The notes under the pieces were generated by a model. It did not search any database, had not been told where the DNA came from, and was given only the letters and a program-made list of their open reading frames with translations. Below, piece by piece: positions 15,250-24,176 of a stretch of 57,654 nt of DNA (the stretch's first letter is position 1; each line of letters opens with the position of its first letter). The stretch covers positions 1 to 57,654 of the forward strand of contig MWEG01000043.1 of assembly GCA_002070945.1 (NCBI GenBank), written 5' to 3'. This DNA comes from Lentisphaerae bacterium ADurb.Bin082. GTDB lineage: Bacteria; Verrucomicrobiota; Lentisphaeria; Oligosphaerales; Oligosphaeraceae. The translations under genes were made by a program, and so were the position numbers.

Positions 15250-16458
15250 TTAAATTTCATGCACGAACAGGCCGTCGCGCAGCTTGGGTTCAAACCAGGT
15301 TGACTTGGGCGGCATGACCTGGCCTGCGTCAGCGATCGCCATCAGTTGCTCCACCGTCGTCGGATACATGGAGAAAGCCACTGCGGCTTCGCCGTTGTTG
15401 ACTCGCTGCTCCAGTTCGCCTACGCCGCGGATGCCGCCGACAAAGTCGATGCGCTGGCAAGTGCGCGGGTCGTCGATGCCGAGCAACGGCTGCAAGACCC
15501 GGTTTTGCAAGATGCTGACATCCAGGGCGTCAATCGGCGACGCGGCCGGGTCCATTGCGAATTCAAGCGTCCACCAGGTCTTCTCCAGGTACATGCACAC
15601 GGTTCCTGGTCGGTCTGGCGTCGCTGAGGTCGCTGGCTTGACCTTGGCGACCTTGGCCAATTCTGCCTTGAACGCTGCTGGCGTCAGGCCATGGAGATCA
15701 AACACCACGCGATTGTACGGCAGGATGCGCACTTGCCCAGCCGGGAAAATGACAGTTAGGAAGCGGTCGGAACGGCCTGGTTTGCCGGCTGCTGTCAGGG
15801 CGGCGTAGGTTCGGCTGGCGCTGGCGGCTCGGTGATGGCCGTCTGCAATGTAAAGCACAGGCACCTTGGCAAAAGCCTGGCGCATCGCCGCCGTGTCTGA
15901 GGCTGCCACGCGCCAGCCGCTGTGACGAATGCCGTCACTGGCGGTAAAGTCAAACAAGGGCGGGCCGGTCATGGTGCGGTCGACGATGGCGTCGATGGCA
16001 GCGTCATCTCGATAGGTCAGGAACACCGGTCCGGTCTGAGCCCGCAGGGTGGAGATGTGGCGGGTGCGGTCGTCTTCTTTTTCCTTCCGGGTACGCTCAT
16101 GCTTGCGGATGATATCGCGGTCATAGTCGTCAACCGTCGGTGTGGCCACGACGCCGGTCTGGCGGCGGCCGTTCATGACCAAAGAATAGACATAGTATGA
16201 TTCGAGGTCATCGCGCTGCAAGGTCGTCTTCCTGAAGTCCTGCCAGGTTTCTGCGGCCTTGGCGTAGACGGCGCTGTCGTAGGGATTGACGTCTTCCGGC
16301 AGATCGATTTCCGATCTGGTCACCCGCAGGAAGCTGAGCGGATTGCCTTTAGCCATGGCAGCGGCCTCAGAGCGGTTCATCACGTCATAGGGCAAGGTCG
16401 CCACCTGGGCGGCATGCTGACCAGCCAACACAGCGGCAAAAGGAAGCACTGAAGCCAT
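15250..16458 (-). CDS. DUF1015 family protein
   Basis: 402 residues matching DUF1015 along its length: an N-terminal ATLPYDVMNRSEAAAMAKGN segment, a middle with DDRTRHI, the conserved VLYIADGHHRAASASRTY block (about residues 218-235) and a C-terminal MPPKSTWFEPKLRDGLFVHE ending. These proteins are widespread, often near serA/serC in amino-acid contexts, and have no established activity. Start at 16458 chosen for AGGAAAA upstream; the in-frame ATG at 16503 lies inside the leader hairpin region. A hairpin with a U tract stands between the putative promoter and the gene. It is followed by lysA on the same strand. Confidence 0.9.
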   Translation of the reverse strand: MASVLPFAAVLAGQHAAQVATLPYDVMNRSEAAAMAKGNPLSFLRVTRSEIDLPEDVNPYDSAVYAKAAETWQDFRKTTLQRDDLESYYVYSLVMNGRRQTGVVATPTVDDYDRDIIRKHERTRKEKEDDRTRHISTLRAQTGPVFLTYRDDAAIDAIVDRTMTGPPLFDFTASDGIRHSGWRVAASDTAAMRQAFAKVPVLYIADGHHRAASASRTYAALTAAGKPGRSDRFLTVIFPAGQVRILPYNRVVFDLHGLTPAAFKAELAKVAKVKPATSATPDRPGTVCMYLEKTWWTLEFAMDPAASPIDALDVSILQNRVLQPLLGIDDPRTCQRIDFVGGIRGVGELEQRVNNGEAAVAFSMYPTTVEQLMAIADAGQVMPPKSTWFEPKLRDGLFVHEI

Positions 16459-16480
16459 GATCTTTTTCCTGATTGCATTG

Positions 16481-16514
16481 AAAAAACAAAAAACGCCGTA
16501 CAAACGACGGTGTT
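16481..16514 (-). promoter_or_regulatory. leader hairpin with U tract before the DUF1015 gene
   Basis: On the minus strand an 8-bp stem with one wobble (16507-16514 with 16492-16499, 7-nt loop) runs into TTTTTTGTTTTTTC, then 22 nt to the ATG. The neighbour upstream is divergent, so no same-strand gene ends here. Layout closely resembles the leader at 7014-7049. Confidence 0.5.
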
Positions 16515-16768
16515 CATGGGAAACCGGCTCGACCGGCCTGCTTTGCTAATGTAGCAATATACAAGCCTTTGCCTGAAAATAAAATCGGCTGGCGGCAAAA
16601 AGCAGGTTGCTGGGTGAAATCATACGTCAGCGAGACGTTGCTTTACGGTTTGCAAACAATGGTTCCAAGAGTAAATTCACTCTGAAAAAACCGGAGTCAG
16701 GCCGGCGTCAAACAAGCCCGATTCATTCTTTGCTCACCCCAAAACCGACTAGTCGCCGAGGCAATCGC

Positions 16769-17386
16769 ATGTCATCGAAAAACTTATTTTTGTCAGTCAA
16801 TGTCGCGTTAGTCGCGGCAGTCTACATTTGGTCTGGATGTTGTCCAGCAGATCGTGCGGTCTGGTGGGTTGAAATGGCGTCTGTGTTCCTGGTCACGGCG
16901 ATTCTGGCTGGCATTTTCCGTTGGTTCCGTTTTTCCAATGCCAGCTATGCCATCGTGTCCCTGTGGCTGGTCATGCACGCCATCGGCGCTCACTACACCT
17001 TTGAAAAAGTCCCTTTTGGTCTGGTCACTGACTTGTTCGGGTTTGAGCGCAACCACTATGACCGCGTCGCCCACTACGTTGTCGGTTTGAATTCCTTTCT
17101 GGCCGCCGAGTTTCTGTGGCGTCGCCGCTGGGTTGCTACGCCTTTGCTGGCGGCTGCGGCTGGCGTCTGCCTGGTCATGGCCATGGCCGCGGGCTGGGAA
17201 ATCATCGAATGGCTCTATGCGGTTGCGGACGGTGGGCAGACCGGCATCGCCTTCCTGGGTGCGCAGGGCGATCCTTGGGACGCCCAGAAAGACATGCTGG
17301 CCGACACCCTCGGGGCCATCACAGCCTCTGCCGTCTTCCTCATCGCTTGGAAAAAAGCCCCAGACTCGCCTCACAGTGCCGCCTGA
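16769..17386 (+). CDS. DUF2238 (YjdF-like) inner-membrane protein
   Basis: 205 residues with about six hydrophobic segments. The motifs HAIGAHYTFEKVPFG, NHYDRVAHYVVGL, AAGWEIIEWLYA and DPWDAQKDMLADTLGA are the DUF2238 (YjdF) signature. Conserved His, Asp and Glu inside membrane segments suggest a lipid or ion role, but none is established. The start at 16769 fits the family; only a weak site precedes it. The upstream gap 16459-16768 holds the leader hairpin of the divergent DUF1015 gene and nothing else I can identify. trmO follows 66 nt downstream. Confidence 0.85.
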   Translation: MSSKNLFLSVNVALVAAVYIWSGCCPADRAVWWVEMASVFLVTAILAGIFRWFRFSNASYAIVSLWLVMHAIGAHYTFEKVPFGLVTDLFGFERNHYDRVAHYVVGLNSFLAAEFLWRRRWVATPLLAAAAGVCLVMAMAAGWEIIEWLYAVADGGQTGIAFLGAQGDPWDAQKDMLADTLGAITASAVFLIAWKKAPDSPHSAA

Positions 17387-17452
17387 GCAAGAATGCCGTC
17401 TTGGCGCCGACAGCCGTCGCAGTCAAGACACCAAACACGTCGCCTTCTAATT

Positions 17453-18244
17453 ATGACATCTGAAAACCTGACTCTGACGCTTTCGCCGATTGGCTTTTTC
17501 CGCTGTCCTGCGCAGTATCCCTACGATGTTCCGCGTCAAGGCTGCCTGGCGCCGGAGGCGACCGGCACGATCGAACTCAACGACGAGCTGCCCTGCCACC
17601 TGGCGTTGAAGGAGCTGGATGGATTTTCCCATCTCTGGGTCATCTTCTGGTTCCATCACAACAATTCCTGGCGACCGCTGGTCAGCCCGCCCCGCCACCG
17701 TGAACAGAAGGTCGGGGTGTTCGCGTCCCGCTCGCCGTATCGCCTCAACCCGCTCGGGCTTTCCTGCGTCAAGCTCGTGTCCATTGACGGCAACCGCATC
17801 CAGGTCGCGGGCCATGATTTGCTCGACGGAACGCCGATTCTTGATCTCAAGCCCTATCTGCCATACGCCGACGCCATTCCCGATGCCGTTGCTGGCTGGA
17901 CTGCGGCCAAGCCGGAGTTTCGCTACGCCGTCGTCCTGACTGCGTCGGCTGAGAGCCAGCTGACCTGGCTGGAGGCCAATGGCCTGGACTGCCTGCGCAA
18001 TTTCATCCACAATCACCTGGAGTCAGAGCCGCTCAACGCCCGCCGCCATCGGCTGGAAAACCGCACTTCGGACAGCGCCAGCCTGGCTTATCGCACCTGG
18101 CGGGCTGACTTCACCTGCGATGACGAGCGCCGCATTGTCCAGGTCACCGCCATCCGCTCCGGCTACACCAAGGACGACCTGGACAATCCTGCCGACCGCT
18201 ATGGCGACAAGGAGCTGCACTGGCGCTTTATACGGCAGCAATAA
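17453..18244 (+). CDS. trmO: tRNA (m6t6A37) methyltransferase TrmO-like
   Basis: 263 residues. The N-terminal half is a TrmO/TsaA-type beta-barrel domain: the opening LTLTLSPIGFFRCPA, DGFSHLWVIFWFHHN, SPYRLNPLGLSCVKLVSIDG and GTPILDLKPYLPYAD are the family blocks. The C-terminal half carries the region that binds tRNA in E. coli TrmO (DYR.. and YGDKELHWRFI type). The enzyme adds a methyl group from SAM to t6A37 of threonine tRNA. Start at 17453 agrees with the domain border. It is convergent with the serine acetyltransferase gene, 24 nt between stops. Confidence 0.88.
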   Translation: MTSENLTLTLSPIGFFRCPAQYPYDVPRQGCLAPEATGTIELNDELPCHLALKELDGFSHLWVIFWFHHNNSWRPLVSPPRHREQKVGVFASRSPYRLNPLGLSCVKLVSIDGNRIQVAGHDLLDGTPILDLKPYLPYADAIPDAVAGWTAAKPEFRYAVVLTASAESQLTWLEANGLDCLRNFIHNHLESEPLNARRHRLENRTSDSASLAYRTWRADFTCDDERRIVQVTAIRSGYTKDDLDNPADRYGDKELHWRFIRQQ

Positions 18245-18268
18245 ACTCCTTCCTGCCAGCGGTGCGCC

Positions 18269-19234
18269 TCAGCTGCGGGTGACGATGGACAATTTTGACG
18301 GCGACACCGTGACTTTGCTATGGGGCGGTATGGATTGCGTCAGCCAGACGTTGCCGCCGATCACGGTATGGTGGCCGATGGTCACATCGCCCAGGATAGT
18401 CGCCTCTGCGTAAATCGTCACATGGTCTTCGATGTTGGGATGACGCTTGCGGCCCTTGATGATGTTGCCGCCGGAGTCTTTGGGGAAACTCAGCGCGCCC
18501 AAGGTCACGCCCTGGTAGAGCTTCACGTACTCGCCGATGATCGCTGTTTCGCCGATGACCACGCCGGTGCCGTGGTCAATGAAGAAATGCGACCCGATAG
18601 TCGCCCCGGGATTGATGTCAATGCCGGTCTCCGTATGGGCGTACTCGCTCATCACCCGCGGTATCAGGGGCACATTGGCGGCGTACAGCTCATGCGCCAG
18701 GCGATGGATGCAGATGCACTTGAAGCCCGGATACGCCAGGATGACCTCGTCCAGGGACTGCGCTGCCGGGTCGCCGTCAAGAGCTGCTTGCGCGTCGTCG
18801 AGCAAGACAGTGCGGATCGCCGGCAGCTTCCGCAGCAGGTCGGCGGAAATTTTCTCTGCCTGGCCAAAGCAGTCCATGTCGCAATGTTCGCGGCGGCACC
18901 GGAAGGCCAGGGCTTTGGCAATCTGGGCGGACAGGCCGTCGTGGACGTGATTGAGGATGCCGCCGATGGCGAAAAACTGCCCAGTAGCCGTGAAGGCGCG
19001 GTGGCCGGAATATCCCGGGAAAAGCAATTCCAGCATCTGTTCGAGGGTGTGGACGATGATTTCCTGCTGCGGTATGCCGCAGCGTTCCATGTAGCTCACT
19101 CCAGGTCCTCGGCTATAGTCATCGCAGAGCTTCCCGGTGATTTCGCGGGCGACGTCCTCGTTCCAGGCGTCGCGGTCCCGTGCTGCCGCCGGGCAAGCGC
19201 ATTCATGTGCCAAGTTTTGGCGCAATTCAGTCAT
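18269..19234 (-). CDS. cysE: serine O-acetyltransferase (long EpsC-type)
   Basis: 321 residues. An N-terminal helical region (about 1-190) is followed by a left-handed hexapeptide beta helix: IDINPGATIGSHFFIDHGTG, VIGETAIIGEYVKLYQGVTL, then VTIYAEATILGDVTIG. HNP-type active-site features are present (H in FFIDHGTG and in GRKRHPNIED). It acetylates L-serine with acetyl-CoA, the first step to cysteine. The long N-terminus is of the EpsC type seen in many non-enteric bacteria. AAGGAA precedes the start. Confidence 0.92.
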   Translation of the reverse strand: MTELRQNLAHECACPAAARDRDAWNEDVAREITGKLCDDYSRGPGVSYMERCGIPQQEIIVHTLEQMLELLFPGYSGHRAFTATGQFFAIGGILNHVHDGLSAQIAKALAFRCRREHCDMDCFGQAEKISADLLRKLPAIRTVLLDDAQAALDGDPAAQSLDEVILAYPGFKCICIHRLAHELYAANVPLIPRVMSEYAHTETGIDINPGATIGSHFFIDHGTGVVIGETAIIGEYVKLYQGVTLGALSFPKDSGGNIIKGRKRHPNIEDHVTIYAEATILGDVTIGHHTVIGGNVWLTQSIPPHSKVTVSPSKLSIVTRS

Positions 19235-19259
19235 GATCGAGTTCCTTTCCAGGTTCAGA

Positions 19260-19703
19260 TCAGCAATCTTTTTCCAGCATCAGGGTCACGGGGCCGTCAT
19301 TGACCAGGCTGACCGCCATCATTGCCCCGAATTGGCCGGTCGCCACGCGCAGGCCAGCAGCGCGAAGCCGTTCGACAAAATACTCGTAGAGAGGTTCCGA
19401 CTGGGCCGGGGGCGCGGCCAGGGTGAAGCTCGGGCGGCGTCCGCGCCGAGCATCGCCATACAAAGTGAATTGACTGACTACCAGGACCTCCCCGCCAACG
19501 TCTGCCAACGACAGATTCATCTTTTCCTCGGCGTCCTCGAAAATCCTCAGTCCGGCGCATTTATCGGCCAGGAAATCGGCTTCTGCGGTCGTGTCACCGG
19601 TTTTGACGCCGAGCAGGATCAGCAATCCCTTGCCGATTCGGCTGATTGGAACGCCGTCAACGCTGACGGCGGCATGGCTTACTCTTTGAATCAACGCACG
19701 CAT
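19260..19703 (-). CDS. dtd: D-aminoacyl-tRNA deacylase
   Basis: 147 residues, standard DTD length. Both family motifs are visible: SQFTLYGD (about residues 77-84) and the NxGPVT motif as VNDGPVT near the C-terminus. It removes D-amino acids and glycine mischarged on tRNA. It lies 25 nt upstream of the serine acetyltransferase gene and downstream of maf on the same strand, so a loose operon is likely. Confidence 0.93.
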   Translation of the reverse strand: MRALIQRVSHAAVSVDGVPISRIGKGLLILLGVKTGDTTAEADFLADKCAGLRIFEDAEEKMNLSLADVGGEVLVVSQFTLYGDARRGRRPSFTLAAPPAQSEPLYEYFVERLRAAGLRVATGQFGAMMAVSLVNDGPVTLMLEKDC

Positions 19704-19742
19704 GATTTTTTGCCTGTATCTACGCTTCTATCCTGCTGTTGC

Positions 19743-20357
19743 TTAGTTCATGCCGCTGGCTCGGCAGCTGGGGAACAGCTCTTCTATTGGCAGCCCGATG
19801 ACATTGCTGAGCAATCCGTCCACTTGCTTCACAATCATATCGCCATGTTCCTGAATGCCGTAGGCTCCGGCCTTGTCGAGTGGGTCGACCAGCCGGAAAT
19901 ATGCCTTGATGTCGTCCGCCGTCAGCGTCCTGAAGGTGACTCTGGTTGTGCAGGCCCAGCTTCGGGAGACTTCTTCGTGCTTTGGCAGCTGGCGGATGAG
20001 GCAGACGCCGGTCAGCACCTGGTGCGTTCGTCCAGACAGTGCTTGCAGCATGGCCCTGGCCTCGTCCATGTCGTTTGGCTTGCCGTAGACCACCTCTTCC
20101 AGCACCACGGCGGTGTCAGCGCCCAGCACCAGCCGGCCAGGGCAAGCAGCTGCGACTTGGCGCGCCTTGCTCGTTGCCAGGCGCTGGACCAGCTCGGCAG
20201 CGGTTTCTCCGGGTCGGGCCGTCTCGTCGACATCAGCCGTCTGCCAGGAAAACTTGATGCCTGCCGCTTTCAGCAGCTGCCGACGCCGCGGCGATCCCGA
20301 GGCCAGGATCAGCTCTTCGTCCGGCGCCAGCAACAACTCTGCCGCCGCCTCAGCCAT
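19743..20357 (-). CDS. maf: Maf-like nucleoside triphosphate pyrophosphatase
   Basis: 204 residues. Family motifs: LILASGSPRRRQLL (about 16-29), then GADTAVVLEEVVYGKP and DKAGAYGIQEHG near the C-terminus. Maf proteins hydrolyse dTTP, UTP or modified NTPs to monophosphates. The start at 20357 is chosen because the longer frame (to 20594) only shadows der; it overlaps the der stop by a few bases, suggesting translational coupling. Confidence 0.9.
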   Translation of the reverse strand: MAEAAAELLLAPDEELILASGSPRRRQLLKAAGIKFSWQTADVDETARPGETAAELVQRLATSKARQVAAACPGRLVLGADTAVVLEEVVYGKPNDMDEARAMLQALSGRTHQVLTGVCLIRQLPKHEEVSRSWACTTRVTFRTLTADDIKAYFRLVDPLDKAGAYGIQEHGDMIVKQVDGLLSNVIGLPIEELFPSCRASGMN

Positions 20358-21837
20358 TGCGCTGCCCCTTGCGGTGCGAGATGCGCCGCTGCACAGATTG
20401 AAACTCGCTTTCGCGCCGCCGCTTAGCGCCGGCTGCTGCTTGGCGGATGCCGCTGGCTTTCTCGCCCTGGGGTGACTCGCGCTCGCGCAACTCCAAGATG
20501 ATCGGCAATCCGGCCTCAGGATAAAAGGCCTCCCGAATCTGATTCTCCAAGAATTGCGAATAGTTGCGTGGGCACAGCGACCGCTTGTTGACAAAAAGGA
20601 TGAATTTCGGCGGTGGGCAGCTTCTCATGACGCCATAGAATATTTTGAACCGCTTTGTGCCCGTGCTTGGCGGCGGCGTCCGCGCCAGGGTATCTTGCAA
20701 GAATTGATTGAAGACCGCCGTTGGCACGGTCACGCCCATTTGTTCTCGGACGTGCAAGAGTCGATGGCTGATTTTGTTGACATTGAAGCCCTTCAAGACG
20801 GACAGCAGCAGCACTGGGGCGTGATTCATGAACGGCATTTCGGCTCGGATTCGCGCCACCACCTCTTGTTCCTTGCTGCCGCGCTCGGCCAGGTCCCACT
20901 TATTCGCCAGGATGATGCACGGTTTGCGTTCCTCCACCACGACGTGGCCAATGCGGCGGTCCTGGGTAGTGCATGGGTCTGTGGCGTCAATCATGAAAAG
21001 CACCAGGTCAGCGCGCTTGATTGCATTGTTGGTGCGCGACAAGCTGAAGAATTCCACTACTGTGTCAATCTGCTTCTGGCGGCGCATGCCGGCCGTGTCA
21101 ATCAACGTCACTGGCAGTTCTATGCCGTCACATTCCAAGGTGACTGGGATGTCGATGGCGTCGCGGGTTGTTCCTGGGATGTCGCTGACCATCACCCGCT
21201 GTTCGCCCAGCAAATAGTTGACTAGGGAGGACTTGCCGACATTCGGCCGTCCCACCACGGCCACCCGCATGGGCGGCGCCGACGCTTCGGCGGTTTCTGC
21301 TTCGACGTCGCCAGCGCTGGCCGGCACCAGCTCTAAGACCCTCTCCATCAGGTCGCTCATGCCGATGCTGTGGGTGCAGCTGGTCGGAATAATATCTTCA
21401 TACCCTAAGGCGGCGAACAGTCCGACCGCATCAGCCCGCGCATTGACGTTGTCGCCCTTGTTGGCTGCGATCACCACCGGCTTGCCGGATTTGCGCAGAA
21501 AGTCGGCGACTTCCTGGTCCTGCGGGGTGATTCCGTCCTGGATGTTGACCACCCAGATCAGGACTGCTGCTTCCTCCACGACCTCGGCCACCTGCTCCCG
21601 GATCATGCCGTCGAACACGTCAACCGTCTTCTCCTTGTGATGGACGCCGAGGCCGCCCGTGTCGACCAGCAGGAACCGCCGCCCATGAAATTCGCCCGGC
21701 GCAACGACCCGGTCGCGCGTCACCCCGCTCTGCTCGTGTACAATCGACACCCGCTTGCGCAAAATGCTGTTGAACAGGGCGGACTTGCCGACGTTCGGCC
21801 GCCCCACAATAACTATTATCGGCAATTCTTTGCTCAT
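20350..21837 (-). CDS. der: ribosome biogenesis GTPase Der (EngA)
   Basis: 495 residues with the two tandem GTPase domains that define Der: GRPNVGKSALF with DTGG in the first (about 1-165) and GRPNVGKSSLV with DTAG and NKWD in the second (about 190-365), then a KH-like C-terminal domain. The last ~50 residues are a basic tail. It matures the 50S ribosomal subunit. AGGGAAG precedes the start. It overlaps maf at its 3' end. Confidence 0.96.
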   Translation of the reverse strand: MSKELPIIVIVGRPNVGKSALFNSILRKRVSIVHEQSGVTRDRVVAPGEFHGRRFLLVDTGGLGVHHKEKTVDVFDGMIREQVAEVVEEAAVLIWVVNIQDGITPQDQEVADFLRKSGKPVVIAANKGDNVNARADAVGLFAALGYEDIIPTSCTHSIGMSDLMERVLELVPASAGDVEAETAEASAPPMRVAVVGRPNVGKSSLVNYLLGEQRVMVSDIPGTTRDAIDIPVTLECDGIELPVTLIDTAGMRRQKQIDTVVEFFSLSRTNNAIKRADLVLFMIDATDPCTTQDRRIGHVVVEERKPCIILANKWDLAERGSKEQEVVARIRAEMPFMNHAPVLLLSVLKGFNVNKISHRLLHVREQMGVTVPTAVFNQFLQDTLARTPPPSTGTKRFKIFYGVMRSCPPPKFILFVNKRSLCPRNYSQFLENQIREAFYPEAGLPIILELRERESPQGEKASGIRQAAAGAKRRRESEFQSVQRRISHRKGQRNG

Positions 21838-21910
21838 GTCTTCCCTTTGCCTTTTTCGCTTGCGGGGAACTCCCGCCAGCTTCCCGCCGCTGCCGGGCGG
21901 CCTGTCAACA

Positions 21911-23500
21911 TTATTTCTGCGGCAGCCATTGCTCTGCTTTCAGCCGCGCCAGGGTGCGTTCCTTGCCGATGACTTCGAGGGTCTCAAAGATGCCGGCTCC
22001 GATGCCGCTCCCGGTCACCGCTGCTCGCAGGGGCTGGTTAAGCTTGCCAGGCGCAACGCCGGTTGCTGCCGCCGCCGCCGCGATGACTTCCTCCAGGGCG
22101 GTCGCTGTAAACGGCTCTATCGACGCCAGCTTCGCCGGCAATGACCGCAGCGCCGCGATTACCGCGTCATCCCGGCATTGCTTTGCGCACAGCTTGGCGT
22201 CATACTCGGGAAAGTCAACGAAAAAATATTGCCACTGCTCAACATCGGCAAACACCTTGAGCCGGCTGTGCATCAGCAGGCAGACCTCCCGCAGCAGGCG
22301 CTCGTCCAAGTCGCGCCCCCACTCAAACCCGGACAGGCGTTCACGGCAGCGAACAAAGAAATCCTCTTCCGGAAGCTCGGCAATGTACTGGCCGTTGAGA
22401 TTGGTCAGCTTCTGGATGTCCATTTGCGCCGAGGCGTGCTGGACTCGATTAAGGGAAAAGGCCTTGACCAGCTCGGCGCGGGTCATCTTTTCGCGGTCAT
22501 CGCCAGGCGACCAGCCCAGCAGCGTCAAATAGTTGAACAGCGCCTCCGGCAGGAAGCCGCGGTCGCGGAAGTCGCCGACAAAGGCGTCGCCGTCGCGTTT
22601 GCTGTAGGGCTTTCCCGCCGCGTTCACGATCATAGGCAGGTGCCCGTAGGCCGGCGGAGCCGCCCCCAAGCAGACAAACAGCATGATGTGCCGGAAGGTG
22701 TTCTCGACATGGTCGTCGCCGCGGATGATATGGGTGATGCCCTGGGTGATGTCATCGACCACATTCGCCAAGTGAAACACCGGGGAGCCGTCGCTGCGGA
22801 CGATCACCACGTCCCTCATGCTGTCCAGCGGCTTGTTCATCTCGCCTTTGACCAGGTCTCGGTACATAATCGTCCGCCGCGTGAAATGCAGCCGCGTCGC
22901 TCCTGGGAGCGTGAAGCTCTCGTCGCCGCGCAGGATCGCTTTTTCCTTCCCGGCCAGGGAGAAGAGACAAGTTCCGTCTGCCGCGAAGACCTGCAAGTCC
23001 TTGCAGCCGGCCAGGCACGCGCCGCCCGGCGCCGGCGTCCCTTTGGCGGACACGCCAGCGTAGCCGACGCCTTTGTCACTGACGGTGACCGGCACATCCG
23101 GATGCACCGGCACATCGATAGGGCCGACGTTGACGACGCCTGGAATCCGCTCGGCGTCAAAAGGAATGCGGAACACGACCGCTTCGCCTTCGCCGCCTTT
23201 GCTGTCTCGATAGGCATCGCCCTGGGCCAGGAGCTGCTCTGCCGCTGCCAGGTGGCGGTGGCGCTGGGAAGTCTGATACAGGGGCGGCTTTTCGTCAAAG
23301 TCGAGGCCGAGCCACTCCATCACCTCCAGCAAAGTCGCAATGGCTTCCGGGGTCGAGCGTTCCAGGTCCGTATCTTCCACCCGCAAGAGGAACGCACCGC
23401 CCTCATGGCGGGCAAACAGCCAATTGAAAATCGCCGCCCGGATGTTGCCAATATGGACATGGCCGGTCGGCGACGGCGCAAAACGCACACGAACACTCAT
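21911..23500 (-). CDS. gltX: glutamyl-tRNA synthetase with an insertion
   Basis: 529 residues, somewhat longer than the usual 465-500. The HIGH motif appears as HVHIG (about residue 14) and the KMSKS loop as KPYSKRDGD. This KPYSKRDGDAFVGD form is typical of PVC-group GltX. An inserted block of roughly 90 residues (about 115-205) contains VVNVGPIDVPVHPD and ACLAGCKDLQVF; I do not know its role. The C-terminal anticodon-binding region is present. The enzyme charges tRNA-Glu (and possibly tRNA-Gln for transamidation). AGGAAAG stands before the start. Confidence 0.94.
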   Translation of the reverse strand: MSVRVRFAPSPTGHVHIGNIRAAIFNWLFARHEGGAFLLRVEDTDLERSTPEAIATLLEVMEWLGLDFDEKPPLYQTSQRHRHLAAAEQLLAQGDAYRDSKGGEGEAVVFRIPFDAERIPGVVNVGPIDVPVHPDVPVTVSDKGVGYAGVSAKGTPAPGGACLAGCKDLQVFAADGTCLFSLAGKEKAILRGDESFTLPGATRLHFTRRTIMYRDLVKGEMNKPLDSMRDVVIVRSDGSPVFHLANVVDDITQGITHIIRGDDHVENTFRHIMLFVCLGAAPPAYGHLPMIVNAAGKPYSKRDGDAFVGDFRDRGFLPEALFNYLTLLGWSPGDDREKMTRAELVKAFSLNRVQHASAQMDIQKLTNLNGQYIAELPEEDFFVRCRERLSGFEWGRDLDERLLREVCLLMHSRLKVFADVEQWQYFFVDFPEYDAKLCAKQCRDDAVIAALRSLPAKLASIEPFTATALEEVIAAAAAATGVAPGKLNQPLRAAVTGSGIGAGIFETLEVIGKERTLARLKAEQWLPQK

Positions 23501-24176
23501 CGTCTTTCCTCATTATTGCTTTATGTTCCACCGGAGTCTGGACGCGACGCCGACATGTTTATTATAATATACCCTCCTTTTCCAACCCCGGCGGCTAAGC
23601 CCCTCTAACAATCCGAATTTGAGCAAGCGACGAGAGTTAGGGGCGTGGGGCGAAGGGGCGAGAAATGGTTGTTTTATCCGCAGATTACGCTGATGACGCA
23701 GATTTTTTTAGGATGTGTTATACAGGGAAACCAGCCGCTCCGCAGCTGTGGGCATGGTGGACGGGGTGGACGTCGTGGACGGCGTCTGCCTTAATTAGGC
23801 GCTTTTAGCGTTTTTGCCGCTACACGGCATACCCTAAAAAATCTTAGTGCCCTCCTTGGCGTCTTGGCGGTTAAAAATAGGTTATGGACGTGTAGTCCAC
23901 CCTAGGGACATGGTGGACATAGGGGACGGCGGCGGCCTTAATTTGGCGCTTTTAGCGTTTCTGCCACTGCGCGCATACTCAAAAAATCTTGGCGTCCTTG
24001 GCGTCTTGGCGGTTAATCTTTAACTGACAGATTACAAAGAAACACCGAAAACCTCAAGGCCGCCGGCTCGGTTTTCAGCCGCTGTTTTTGCATTTGCGCA
24101 TTTTACCGATATATTCCCTTCCTGGTTTCTTTTTGTTTCCTTCCCCACGCAAGCCCTGGCGAGGATTGAAGCTATC
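23501..24176. repeat. repeat-filled gap with CTTGGCGTC composite copies b and c
   Basis: No gene. Copies b (about 23748-23876) and c (about 23884-24028) lie in tandem, each with TGGAC units, then GGCGCTTTTAGCGTTT, a GCCGCTACACGGCATAC or like module, then CTTGGCGTCTTGGCGGTTAA. The stretch 23581-23747 shows nothing I can name; the last 150 bp lead to the L,D-transpeptidase gene. Confidence 0.8.

Noticed and set aside
19137..20426. Long plus-strand frame over cysE, dtd, maf and der
   Set aside because: Opposite strand holds four recognised genes; this frame has no binding site or domain.
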